Assembly: GCA_937988695.1 (NCBI GenBank)
Contig: CALKHM010000222.1
Span: 1-10,311 of the forward strand
Direction of reading: 5' to 3'
From: an uncultured Microbacterium sp.
GTDB taxonomy: Bacteria; Actinomycetota; Actinomycetes; Actinomycetales; Microbacteriaceae
Length of the DNA stretch: 10,311 bases
Made by a program: the position numbers and the translations under genes. This document shows positions 1-5,347 of the stretch, in pieces. Under the pieces are notes generated by a model, which was not told where the DNA came from, ran no database searches, and worked only from the letters and a program-made list of their open reading frames with translations. Each line of letters starts with the position of its first letter. The stretch's first letter is position 1.

Positions 1-103
1 CTCCTCCGACGCCGCCGCGAGCGAACGCTCCTCCTCCGACGCCGCCGCGAGCGAACGCTCCTCCTCCGGCGCCCCCGCGGGCGAGCGCTCTTCCTCCGGC
101 TGC
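1..103 (-). repeat. 30-bp tandem repeat, about 3.4 copies
   Basis: Bases 1-30 and 31-60 are identical copies of a 30-bp unit beginning ctcctccgacgccgccgcga. Bases 61-90 are a third, diverged copy and 91-103 a partial fourth. The unit length is exactly ten codons and on the minus strand encodes EERSLAAASE-like decapeptides. The array touches the window edge, so the copy number is not known. Exact identity of the two outer copies suggests recent duplication or an expandable array. Confidence 0.9.
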
Positions 104-136
104 ACGGACGGTTCGCCCGTCCCCGCCGGCGTCGTC

Positions 137-331
137 CGCTGCCCGTACCGCGGCGGCTCATCCCGCTGCCCGTACCGCGGCGGCTCGTCTAGCCGCCCAT
201 GCTGCGGCTGCCCGTCTGGCCGCCCATGCTGCGGCTGCCCATCCGCCCGCTGCCCATACCGCGGCGGCTCGGCCGTCCGCTCGCCGTACTGCGGCGGCGC
301 GATCCGCTCGCCGTACCGCGGCGGCTCATCG
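137..331 (-). repeat. 27-bp degenerate tandem repeat, about seven copies
   Basis: Units start near 137, 164, 191, 218, 248, 278 and 305, and are mostly 27 bp, with three-base additions keeping the phase. The first two share gctgcccgtaccgcggcggc; the third and fourth are a sub-variant containing gcccatgctgcggctgccc. On the minus strand each unit encodes a nonapeptide of the form (D/E)PPRYG(Q/E)R(D/x) or DGQPQHGRP. Both spacing and changes respect codons, so this is a coding repeat and not a CRISPR or iteron array. Confidence 0.85.
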
Positions 332-907
332 GCGGGCTCGCCGCCGGCGGGCGGGCTTCGACCCGGTCGTGACCGGCACCGCGGCGGGCGCGCTCGAGCT
401 CGGTGCGCCGGCCGACGGCGCCCCAGGCGGACGGACAGGCGCGGCACCGGCGCCGAGCACCTCACGGGCACGATGGATGCTGCCGGAGAGCACCGTGACC
501 TCGTAGTGATCGGCGATCACCTGGGTCACCGATGCGAAGTCGCGACGGCGCCGCACGATCGCGTATGCGCCGATGCTCATCAGCATCCCGAGCGCGACGC
601 CCACGAACAGCACGCCGATGAACACCGATGCCTGCGCGGCCGTGTTGCCGAGCAGGAAGATCGCCGAGAAGAACAGGCCCAGCAGCAGTCCGTTGATGGC
701 ACCGGTGCGCGCGGCGGTGGCATAGCCGAGCTTGCCGGTCACCCGCTCCACCGAGCGCAGCCCGTTGCCGACGATGGCGATGTCGCGCGCGGGCACGTCG
801 GCGGCCATCAGCCGGGAGACGGCCTTCTGCGCACCCTCATACGTGGGGAAGCTCGCGACGGTCTCACCGATCTCGCCGCGTCCCTGGCCCAGCCCCGGCA
901 TGCTCAC
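326..907 (-). CDS. YflT/general stress protein 17M-type membrane protein, probably frameshifted near its 3' end
   Basis: The 193-aa frame starts with a soluble domain (about residues 14-60: ETVASFPTYEGAQKAVSRL, then DIAIVGNGLRSVERVTG) of the kind found in YflT/general stress protein 17M proteins. Two membrane segments follow (about 71-88 and 94-118), then a basic RRRR stretch and a short cytoplasmic part ending near residue 153. An Ala/Pro/Ser-rich linker leads to an Arg-rich end, KPARRRRARR. That end looks out of frame: one base over, the frame is open to the window edge and encodes a repetitive tail, so the true protein probably continues there. Start: GTG at 907 is used; ATG at 901 is an alternative with a better-spaced GGAGG (7 nt). 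The gene is divergent from the MgtE_N/CBS gene. A role in stress response is known only from the family name; the molecular function is unknown. Family call is confident, C-terminus is not. Confidence 0.8.
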   Translation of the reverse strand: MSMPGLGQGRGEIGETVASFPTYEGAQKAVSRLMAADVPARDIAIVGNGLRSVERVTGKLGYATAARTGAINGLLLGLFFSAIFLLGNTAAQASVFIGVLFVGVALGMLMSIGAYAIVRRRRDFASVTQVIADHYEVTVLSGSIHRAREVLGAGAAPVRPPGAPSAGAPSSSAPAAVPVTTGSKPARRRRARR

Positions 908-913
908 TCCTCC

Positions 914-919
914 ATCTTG
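914..919 (-). promoter_or_regulatory. Possible -10 box of the stress-protein gene
   Basis: On the minus strand CAAGAT ends 6 nt before the GTG start at 907, the same geometry seen at other starts here. The hexamer itself is a weak match and no clear -35 is visible. The gap 908-976 is the shared divergent control region with the gene starting at 977. Confidence 0.3.
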
Positions 920-964
920 TCACGACGGCCCTCTGCACTCCCTGATCGGGTCGTAGCAGGCGGC

Positions 965-970
965 TACGCT
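965..970 (+). promoter_or_regulatory. -10 box TACGCT, probable leaderless promoter of the MgtE_N/CBS operon
   Basis: TACGCT is followed by six bases (ggaacc) and then the GTG start at 977. There is no Shine-Dalgarno at a useful distance. Transcription would therefore begin at or very near the start codon, a common actinobacterial arrangement. A -35 is not clear; ctgatc at 942-947 is a weak candidate. Confidence 0.55.
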
Positions 971-976
971 GGAACC

Positions 977-2266
977 GTGAGCACGCAGAGGGTTTTCGTC
1001 GCGCGGCTGGCCGGCTGCACGGTCTTCGACCCGGCGGGCGACCGTGTCGGACGCGTCCGGGACGTCGTCGTCATCTACCGGAAGGACGATCCGCCCCGGG
1101 TCATCGGGCTGGTCGTGGAGATCCCGGGCCGGCGGAACGTGTTCCTGTCCATCGGCCGGGTGACCTCCATCGCCACCGGCCAGGTCATCACGACCGGGCT
1201 CATCAACGTGCGCCGTTTCCAGCAGCGCGGCGGCGAGGTGCGCGTGGTGGCGGAGATGCTCGGGCGCAAGGTGTACTTCCGCGACGGATCCGGCCACGCA
1301 GTGCTCGAGGACGTCGCGATCGAACAGGACCGCCTGGGCGAGTGGAACATCGGACAGCTCTTCCTGCGCAAGCCGAAGACCTCCGCCTCCCCGTTCGCCA
1401 AGGGGCCCACCACCTTCGCCGACTGGACCGACGTGCGCGAGCAGCAGAACCCCGGCGAAGCGCAGTCGGCCGAACAGCTCGTGGCCACCTACTCCGAGCT
1501 CAAGCCCGCCGACCTCGCCAACACCCTCCTGGACCTGCCCGACGAACGGCTGCTCGAGGTGGCCGAGGAGCTTCCCGATGACCGCCTCGCCGACGCCCTG
1601 GAGGAGATGCCGGAAGACTCGCAGGTGCACATCCTCGAACAGCTCGGCGACGAGCGGGCCGCCGACATCCTCGACGCCATGGAGCCGGATGACGCGGCCG
1701 ACGTGCTCGGTCAGCTGCCGGAAGGACGCCTGGAGAAGCTCCTGGACCTCATGGAGCCCGAGGAGGCCGACGACGTCCGGGCCCTCCTCAAGTACGGCCC
1801 CGACACGGCCGGGGGTCTGATGACCAGCGAGCCGATCGTGCTGCCCGCCGACGCGACGGTCGCCGAGGCGCTCGCGCTCATCCGCCGCCACGAGCTGCAC
1901 CCCGCGCTGGCGGCCGCCGTGTTCATCACGCTGCCGCCGTACGAGACGCCGACCGGTCGGCTGCTGGGCACGGTGCATTTCCAGCGGATGCTGCGCTACC
2001 CGCCGCACGAGCGCCTGGGCGCGATCATCGACGACACCGTCGACCCGGTGCTGGTCACGGCGTCGGCGACCGAGGTGGCGCGGCTGCTGGCCAGCTATAA
2101 CCTCGTGTCGATGCCGGTCGTCGACCCCGCGCATCGCCTCGTGGGCGCGATCAGCGTCGACGACGTGCTCGACTACCTGCTGCCCGAGGACTGGCGCACG
2201 AACGACACCGATGACGGCGGGCAGACGGTTCCCACGACCACCGCGAGCATTCCGAGGAGGCGGTGA
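977..2266 (+). CDS. MgtE N-terminal/CBS domain protein without membrane domain
   Basis: The 429-aa protein has an N-terminal PRC-barrel-like part (about 1-130: FVARLAGCTVFDPAGDRVGRV, a beta-rich repeat near 85-130). An MgtE_N helical superhelix follows (about 165-270) with repeated L(P/E)(D/E)xR and EPDDAADVL motifs, then the DTAGGLMTSEP junction (276-286) and two CBS domains (about 283-343 and 348-403). The multi-helix channel domain of true MgtE Mg2+ transporters is absent, so this is a cytosolic protein that resembles the Mg2+/nucleotide-sensing half only; calling it a transporter would be wrong. I recall the same architecture for M. tuberculosis Rv1232c. The frame is open further upstream, but GTG at 977 fits the domain start and a leaderless promoter. 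Its TGA overlaps the next ATG (TGATG). Function is inferred as ligand or Mg2+ sensing, partner unknown. Confidence 0.9.
   Translation: MSTQRVFVARLAGCTVFDPAGDRVGRVRDVVVIYRKDDPPRVIGLVVEIPGRRNVFLSIGRVTSIATGQVITTGLINVRRFQQRGGEVRVVAEMLGRKVYFRDGSGHAVLEDVAIEQDRLGEWNIGQLFLRKPKTSASPFAKGPTTFADWTDVREQQNPGEAQSAEQLVATYSELKPADLANTLLDLPDERLLEVAEELPDDRLADALEEMPEDSQVHILEQLGDERAADILDAMEPDDAADVLGQLPEGRLEKLLDLMEPEEADDVRALLKYGPDTAGGLMTSEPIVLPADATVAEALALIRRHELHPALAAAVFITLPPYETPTGRLLGTVHFQRMLRYPPHERLGAIIDDTVDPVLVTASATEVARLLASYNLVSMPVVDPAHRLVGAISVDDVLDYLLPEDWRTNDTDDGGQTVPTTTASIPRRR
2255..2260 (+). promoter_or_regulatory. Ribosome binding site AGGAGG deciding the DUF1003 start
   Basis: AGGAGG lies inside the end of the preceding gene, 5 nt before ATG 2266 but only 2 nt before the in-frame GTG 2263. 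This favours the ATG and gives a one-base overlap with the upstream stop codon. Confidence 0.7.
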
Positions 2267-2793
2267 TGGCGCGCGTGACCCGGCGGCCGGCGCTGGATGC
2301 GCCCCGCGGACGCACCGGCATGCTGGTGCGCACGCCGCAGCCGTCGCGCGACCGGTTCGGCAGGTTCACCGAGTGGGTCGCGCGGGCGATGGGCACGCCC
2401 ACCTTCCTGGCGATCCTGACGCTGTTCTGTGCGGCCTGGATCACGTGGAACACCGTCGCCCCGGACTTCCTGCGCTTCGACTCGCAGCAGTACGGCTTCA
2501 CGGTGCTGACGCTGGTGCTGTCGCTGCAGGCCTCGTACGCGGCGCCGCTGATCCTGCTCGCGCAGAACCGTCAGGACGACCGCGACCGCGTGCAGATCGA
2601 GCAGGACCGGCAGCGCGCGGAGCGCAACCTCGCCGACACAGAGTACCTGGCGCGCGAGATCGTCGCCCTGCGCATGGCGCTGAGCGAGCTGACCGAGCAG
2701 GTGATGACCCGGGAGACGCTCCGGCAGGAGCTGAAGGCGCTGATCGACCAGCAGGAGGACCGCGTCGCCGGCGACGCGGGCGCATCGTCGTGA
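2266..2793 (+). CDS. DUF1003 family inner-membrane protein
   Basis: The 175-aa protein has a basic N-terminus, FGRFTEWVARAMGTPTFL, then two membrane segments (about 46-64 and 78-98). The DUF1003 hallmark ASYAAPLILLAQNRQDDRDR spans residues 89-108, and a charged, probably coiled-coil cytoplasmic tail (about 105-168) follows. Family function is not established. It overlaps both neighbours: TGATG with the MgtE_N/CBS gene and GTGA with mrp, so translation is probably coupled. I recall the same order in mycobacteria (Rv1232c-Rv1231c and mrp nearby). The Gln/Glu/Arg-rich tail is a plausible docking surface for one of the two soluble neighbours; that is inference. Confidence 0.9.
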   Translation: MARVTRRPALDAPRGRTGMLVRTPQPSRDRFGRFTEWVARAMGTPTFLAILTLFCAAWITWNTVAPDFLRFDSQQYGFTVLTLVLSLQASYAAPLILLAQNRQDDRDRVQIEQDRQRAERNLADTEYLAREIVALRMALSELTEQVMTRETLRQELKALIDQQEDRVAGDAGASS

Positions 2794-3959
2794 CCGCGTC
2801 GGCCGACGACGTGCGCGCGGCCGTCGGGGCGGTGGTCGATCCCGAACTGCGCCAGCCCATCGCGTCGATGGACATGATGCGCGAGATCTCCGTCGACGAC
2901 GACGGCACCGCGCACGTGTCGATCGTGCTGACCGTGGTGGGCTGCCCGATGGCGCAGAAGATCGAGACGGATGTCGCCGCGGCGGCGGCATCCGTGCCCG
3001 GGGTGCGCGGCGTCGACGTGCAAGTGGGCACGATGGCGCCGGCCGAGCGTGCGGCGCTCGTCGAACGCCTGCGGGGCGGGCGACGGCGGTCTGACGCGTT
3101 CGGTCCGGGATCGCGCATCCGCGTGCTGGCCGTCACCAGCGGCAAGGGCGGCGTGGGCAAGTCGACCCTCACCGCGAACCTCGCCGTCGCCCTGGCCGCA
3201 CGCGGCCGCCGGGTGGGACTTGCCGACCTCGACGTGCACGGGTTCTCCATCCCCGCGCTCATGGGGCTCGTCGACGCCGCCGGCGAGATGCCGCACCCGA
3301 CGCGCATCGACGACATGATCCTGCCGCCGGTCGCGCACGACGTGAAGACGATCTCGATAGGCATGTTCCTGCGTGGCAGCTCCGACGGTCAGGCCGTGGC
3401 CTGGCGAGGTCCGCTGCTGCACCGCACCGTGCAGCAGTTCCTCTCCGATGTGCACTTCGGCGACATCGACGTACTGCTGCTGGACATGCCGCCGGGCACC
3501 GGCGACATCGCGATCACCGTGGGGCAGCTGCTGCCGTCCGCCGAGGTCCTGGTGGGGACGACCCCCCAGCCCGCCGCCGCCGACGTCGCCGTGCGCAGCG
3601 GGCTGGTGGCTCGCCAGGTCGGCCAGCACGTGCTCGGCGTGGTGGAGAACATGACACCGGCGATCCTGCCCGACGGCACCGTCTTCGACCTGTTCGGCGC
3701 CGGTGGCGGGCGCGCCGTCGCAGACGCACTCTCCGACGACGACCAGACCGTCCCGCTGCTCGCCTCCGTGCCGCTGAGCCCGGTGCTGCGTCGCGACGGC
3801 GACGACGGCACCCCCGCGGTGCTGCGCGATCCCGGCGATCCTGCGGCGGCGGCGGTCATCGCGCTCGCCGGGCGGATCGACCAGGAGCTGCCCCGCCGCC
3901 ACCGTGCCGTCAACATCGGCCACACCGGCTCGCCGGCAGGGCCGCAGGACTCCCGGTAG
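2790..3959 (+). CDS. mrp: Mrp/ApbC/NBP35-type P-loop ATPase, iron-sulfur cluster carrier
   Basis: The 389-aa protein has an N-terminal MIP18/DUF59 domain (about 5-95) with DPELRQPI and the conserved Cys of LTVVGCP (C52). The ParA/MinD-like ATPase domain follows, with deviant Walker A SGKGGVGKS (117-125), DLDVHGFSIP (147-155), Walker B-like DVLLLDMPPGTGD (227-239) and ENMTP (286-290). Mrp proteins are ATP-dependent Fe-S cluster carriers. The CxxC that many homologues have just after ENM is replaced by AILPDGTVFDLFGAGGG; I recall the same in mycobacterial Mrp, so it is a lineage trait rather than damage, though it leaves cluster ligation unexplained. The start is GTG at 2790, overlapping the previous TGA (GTGA); the frame extends upstream only as a shadow. 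Last gene of the operon. Confidence 0.92.
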   Translation: MTASADDVRAAVGAVVDPELRQPIASMDMMREISVDDDGTAHVSIVLTVVGCPMAQKIETDVAAAAASVPGVRGVDVQVGTMAPAERAALVERLRGGRRRSDAFGPGSRIRVLAVTSGKGGVGKSTLTANLAVALAARGRRVGLADLDVHGFSIPALMGLVDAAGEMPHPTRIDDMILPPVAHDVKTISIGMFLRGSSDGQAVAWRGPLLHRTVQQFLSDVHFGDIDVLLLDMPPGTGDIAITVGQLLPSAEVLVGTTPQPAAADVAVRSGLVARQVGQHVLGVVENMTPAILPDGTVFDLFGAGGGRAVADALSDDDQTVPLLASVPLSPVLRRDGDDGTPAVLRDPGDPAAAAVIALAGRIDQELPRRHRAVNIGHTGSPAGPQDSR

Positions 3960-3962
3960 ACG

Positions 3963-3979
3963 GCCCGGGATCACCGGGC
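3963..3979. terminator. Small bidirectional hairpin between convergent mrp and tatB
   Basis: The only 22 bases between the two stop codons contain gcccgg (3963-3968), a 5-nt loop and ccgggc (3974-3979). A 6-bp GC-only stem in a convergent gap is a reasonable shared terminator, but it lacks a T-run on either strand. Confidence 0.45.
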
Positions 3980-3981
3980 GA

Positions 3982-4332
3982 TCAGGTGGCCTCCGAGTCG
4001 AACGGCGGCACGGTGCCCGGGATGAACGACTCGGACACGACGGGCGAGGATGCCGGTGGCACGGGCCCGGGCGAGGGCGAGGGCGCGTCGTCCAGGAGCG
4101 CCTCCCGGATGATGCGCCGCGGGTCGTACTGACGGGGATCGAGTGTGCGCCAGTCGACGTCGTCGCCGAGCTCGTCCTGCATCCGCTCCCTGGCGGTGCC
4201 GAGCATCTCCCGGCCGCGTTTGACGGCGTGCGCGAGCATCTCGGCGTATCTGGGCAGTCGGTCCGGGCCCAGCAGAAGCGCGGCGATCGCACCGATCACC
4301 AGGAGCTTCTCGAAGGTCAGCCCGAAGATCAT
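3982..4332 (-). CDS. tatB: TatB-like Sec-independent translocase subunit
   Basis: The 116-aa protein has the Tat A/B layout: a very short N-terminus, one membrane helix (about 6-22, FEKLLVIGAIAALLLG) with a conserved-type Glu at position 8, the hinge GPDRLP (22-27), an amphipathic basic helix (about 28-55), and an acidic/Pro-Ser-rich tail. The Glu at 8 and the LGP(D/E)RLP hinge favour TatB over TatA. TatB binds twin-arginine signal peptides together with TatC, which is not in this window. I recall mycobacterial tatB (Rv1224) in the same neighbourhood as the O-methyltransferase and mrp. It is expressed divergently from the methyltransferase gene. TatA is the alternative call. Confidence 0.85.
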   Translation of the reverse strand: MIFGLTFEKLLVIGAIAALLLGPDRLPRYAEMLAHAVKRGREMLGTARERMQDELGDDVDWRTLDPRQYDPRRIIREALLDDAPSPSPGPVPPASSPVVSESFIPGTVPPFDSEAT

Positions 4333-4338
4333 GACTTC

Positions 4339-4344
4339 AGGTTA
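4339..4344 (-). promoter_or_regulatory. -10 box TAACCT, probable leaderless promoter of tatB
   Basis: On the minus strand TAACCT is followed by six bases (gaagtc) and the ATG at 4332, with no Shine-Dalgarno sequence between. The spacing predicts a leaderless mRNA. Confidence 0.55.
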
Positions 4345-4381
4345 CCTGCCGTGCCTGACCGCACCGGCTGGGACGCTCGCG

Positions 4382-4387
4382 TAGGCT
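4382..4387 (+). promoter_or_regulatory. Possible -10 box of the O-methyltransferase gene, with RBS at 4394-4398
   Basis: TAGGCT lies 19 nt before the ATG at 4407. GGAGG at 4394-4398 sits 8 nt before the ATG, a standard spacing. Unlike its neighbours this gene therefore appears to have a short leader. No clear -35 is visible. Confidence 0.4.
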
Positions 4388-4406
4388 GAGCGCGGAGGTT
4401 TCGCGC

Positions 4407-5078
4407 ATGAGTGAGCAGGATGCGAACCAGCGGTTCGTGCAGGAGGCCACGGTCGAGCCCGAGCACATCGCCCGGGCCCGCGCGCACGCGTTGGAGCTGG
4501 GCGCAGCCCCGATCAGCCCCGCGATCGGCGCGCAATCCGCCGTGATCGCCGCCGCCACCGCCGCGCGCAGCATGATCGAGATCGGCACCGGCGCGGGCGT
4601 CTCTGGACTATGGCTGCTGCACGGCGCGCCGCACGCCGTGCTGACCACGATCGACAGCGAACCCGAGCACCTGGGCGCTGCGCGACAGGCCTTCGCGGCG
4701 GCCCGCATCCCCTCCGCACGCACACGCTTCATCACCGGTCGCGCAGCCGAGGTGCTCCCCCGGATGAACGAGGGTGCGTACGACATCGTGTTCGTCGATG
4801 CCGATCCCACCGGTGTCATCGAGTACGTCGAGCACGGGCTGCGTCTGGTGCGCCCCGGCGGCACCGTGCTGGTGCCCCGCGTGCTGGCCGGCGGCGCCGT
4901 GGCCGACCCGGTGCGCCGTGACGCGGTCACCAGCGCGTACCGCTCGTTGATCCAGGAGACCCAGGCCTCTCCGGCTGTCATCGGCGCGCTCTCACTCAGC
5001 GGCGAGGGCCTGCTGCAGCTGACCACGGTCGCCGATGCCGGAAACGGGTCAGCGGCCGGTCTGTCGACCGGCCGCTGA
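4407..5078 (+). CDS. Class I SAM-dependent O-methyltransferase
   Basis: The 223-aa protein has a Rossmann fold of the catechol/caffeoyl-CoA O-methyltransferase type. The SAM motif IEIGTGAGVSGLWLL is at 57-71, the acidic ribose-binding residue is D83 in TIDSEPEH, and the metal-site-like strand DIVFVDADP is at 126-134, followed by RPGGTVLVPRVL (149-160). It resembles what I recall of M. tuberculosis Rv1220c, a methyltransferase near sigE and tatB. The substrate is unknown. The last residues (about 213-223, NGSAAGLSTGR) are encoded by a perfect hairpin that also carries the stop codon, so the C-terminus is probably shaped by the terminator rather than by function. No sigE, anti-sigma or htrA gene lies between it and tatB here. 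Confidence 0.88.
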   Translation: MSEQDANQRFVQEATVEPEHIARARAHALELGAAPISPAIGAQSAVIAAATAARSMIEIGTGAGVSGLWLLHGAPHAVLTTIDSEPEHLGAARQAFAAARIPSARTRFITGRAAEVLPRMNEGAYDIVFVDADPTGVIEYVEHGLRLVRPGGTVLVPRVLAGGAVADPVRRDAVTSAYRSLIQETQASPAVIGALSLSGEGLLQLTTVADAGNGSAAGLSTGR

Positions 5079-5081
5079 CCC
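5046..5081. terminator. 16-bp perfect hairpin, likely bidirectional terminator
   Basis: The left arm gggtcagcggccggtc (5046-5061) and right arm (5066-5081) are perfect reverse complements around a 4-nt tgtc loop. The structure includes the methyltransferase stop codon (5076-5078) and sits 15 bp from the convergent DUF3117 stop. There is no T-run, as is common in high-GC actinobacteria. The length and perfection make chance unlikely. Confidence 0.8.
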
Positions 5082-5095
5082 AGAAGAGTGGTGAA

Positions 5096-5266
5096 CTATG
5101 CGTTCACGACACCGCCGAGCACGTCGTAGAGCTCCTTCGCTTCCGCGTCGTTGACGGAGACGACGAGGCGCCCGCCCCCCTCGAGCGGAACACGGACGAT
5201 GATCAGACGCCCTTCCTTCACAGCCTCCATCGGGCCGTCTCCGGTTCTCGGCTTCATGGCTGCCAT
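5096..5266 (-). CDS. DUF3117 family small protein
   Basis: This 56-aa gene reads MAAMKPRTGDGPMEAVKEGR at the start and then a beta-rich core (LIIVRVPLEGGGRLVVSVN, 21-39) and a helix with AEAKELYDVLGGVV (41-55). It matches what I know of the DUF3117 family, a small, widely conserved actinobacterial protein of unknown function (Rv1211 in M. tuberculosis, from memory). Start: ATG at 5266 has GGGAG five bases upstream; the second Met (residue 4) is an alternative. The length is normal for the family. It is convergent with the O-methyltransferase and shares its terminator hairpin. Single-gene transcription from its own promoter is likely. Confidence 0.93.
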   Translation of the reverse strand: MAAMKPRTGDGPMEAVKEGRLIIVRVPLEGGGRLVVSVNDAEAKELYDVLGGVVNA

Positions 5267-5299
5267 CGTGGCTCCCTTTCGTCGCTGGTCTGTCCACCC

Positions 5300-5305
5300 A
5301 GTTTA
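5300..5305 (-). promoter_or_regulatory. -10 box TAAACT upstream of the DUF3117 gene
   Basis: On the minus strand TAAACT lies about 33 nt before the ATG, leaving a leader of roughly 27 nt that carries AAAGGGAG as ribosome binding site. No convincing -35 is seen. Confidence 0.45.
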
Positions 5306-5321
5306 CCGTGCCCGTTGCAGA

Positions 5322-5337
5322 GCCCGGCACCCGGGGC
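5322..5337 (-). terminator. Weak hairpin after the mannosyltransferase gene
   Basis: cccgg (5323-5327), loop cac and ccggg (5331-5335) form a 5-bp stem, extendable by one pair across a bulged G. It lies just downstream of the minus-strand stop at 5348, before the DUF3117 promoter. The short stem makes this tentative. Confidence 0.3.
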
Positions 5338-5347
5338 GCGACCGGCG

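Larger units (their letters stand above)
1..354 (-). pseudogene. Repetitive low-complexity C-terminal tail frame, out of frame with the upstream stress-protein gene and cut by the window edge
   Basis: On the minus strand, in the frame whose codons include 330-328, there is no stop from well above 354 down to base 1. From about 354 it reads PPAGGEPADEPPRYGERIA, then more PPRYGQR/PQHGR units, a short linker (TTPAGTGEPSVQP), and acidic EEERSLAAAS units. The periodicity is at amino-acid level with synonymous changes (for example TAC/TAT Tyr, CAG/GAG swaps), which argues that this frame is translated. There is no ATG and no convincing start. The simplest reading is that it is the continuation of the stress-protein gene, separated by a one-base surplus in the GC-rich run around 333-361 (sequencing error, mutation, or less likely a programmed shift after AAG CCC). 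It could instead be a separate gene with a cryptic GTG start, but the upstream translation in this frame is Arg-rich noise. Confidence 0.6.

Noticed and set aside
189..329. 46-codon minus-strand frame starting at an ATGA overlap with the stress-protein stop
   Set aside because: It reads low-complexity Ser/Arg/Gly and stops inside the repeats; the neighbouring frame has the clear peptide periodicity.
137..331. CRISPR-like or iteron-like spaced repeats
   Set aside because: Units are contiguous with no unique spacers, phased to codons, and vary synonymously; they are coding repeats.
473..976. Upstream extension of the MgtE_N/CBS frame
   Set aside because: It runs antisense through the stress-protein gene and its product is His/Arg/Gln-rich shadow sequence; the GTG at 977 begins the conserved domain.
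920..2134. Long minus-strand frame opposite the MgtE_N/CBS gene
   Set aside because: Composition (RRR, HRH, DRH runs) is typical of an antisense shadow in high-GC DNA; the plus strand has recognisable domains.
2571..4292. 573-codon minus-strand frame across mrp and tatB
   Set aside because: It overlaps two recognised genes on different strands and shows no domain; an open frame by base composition only.
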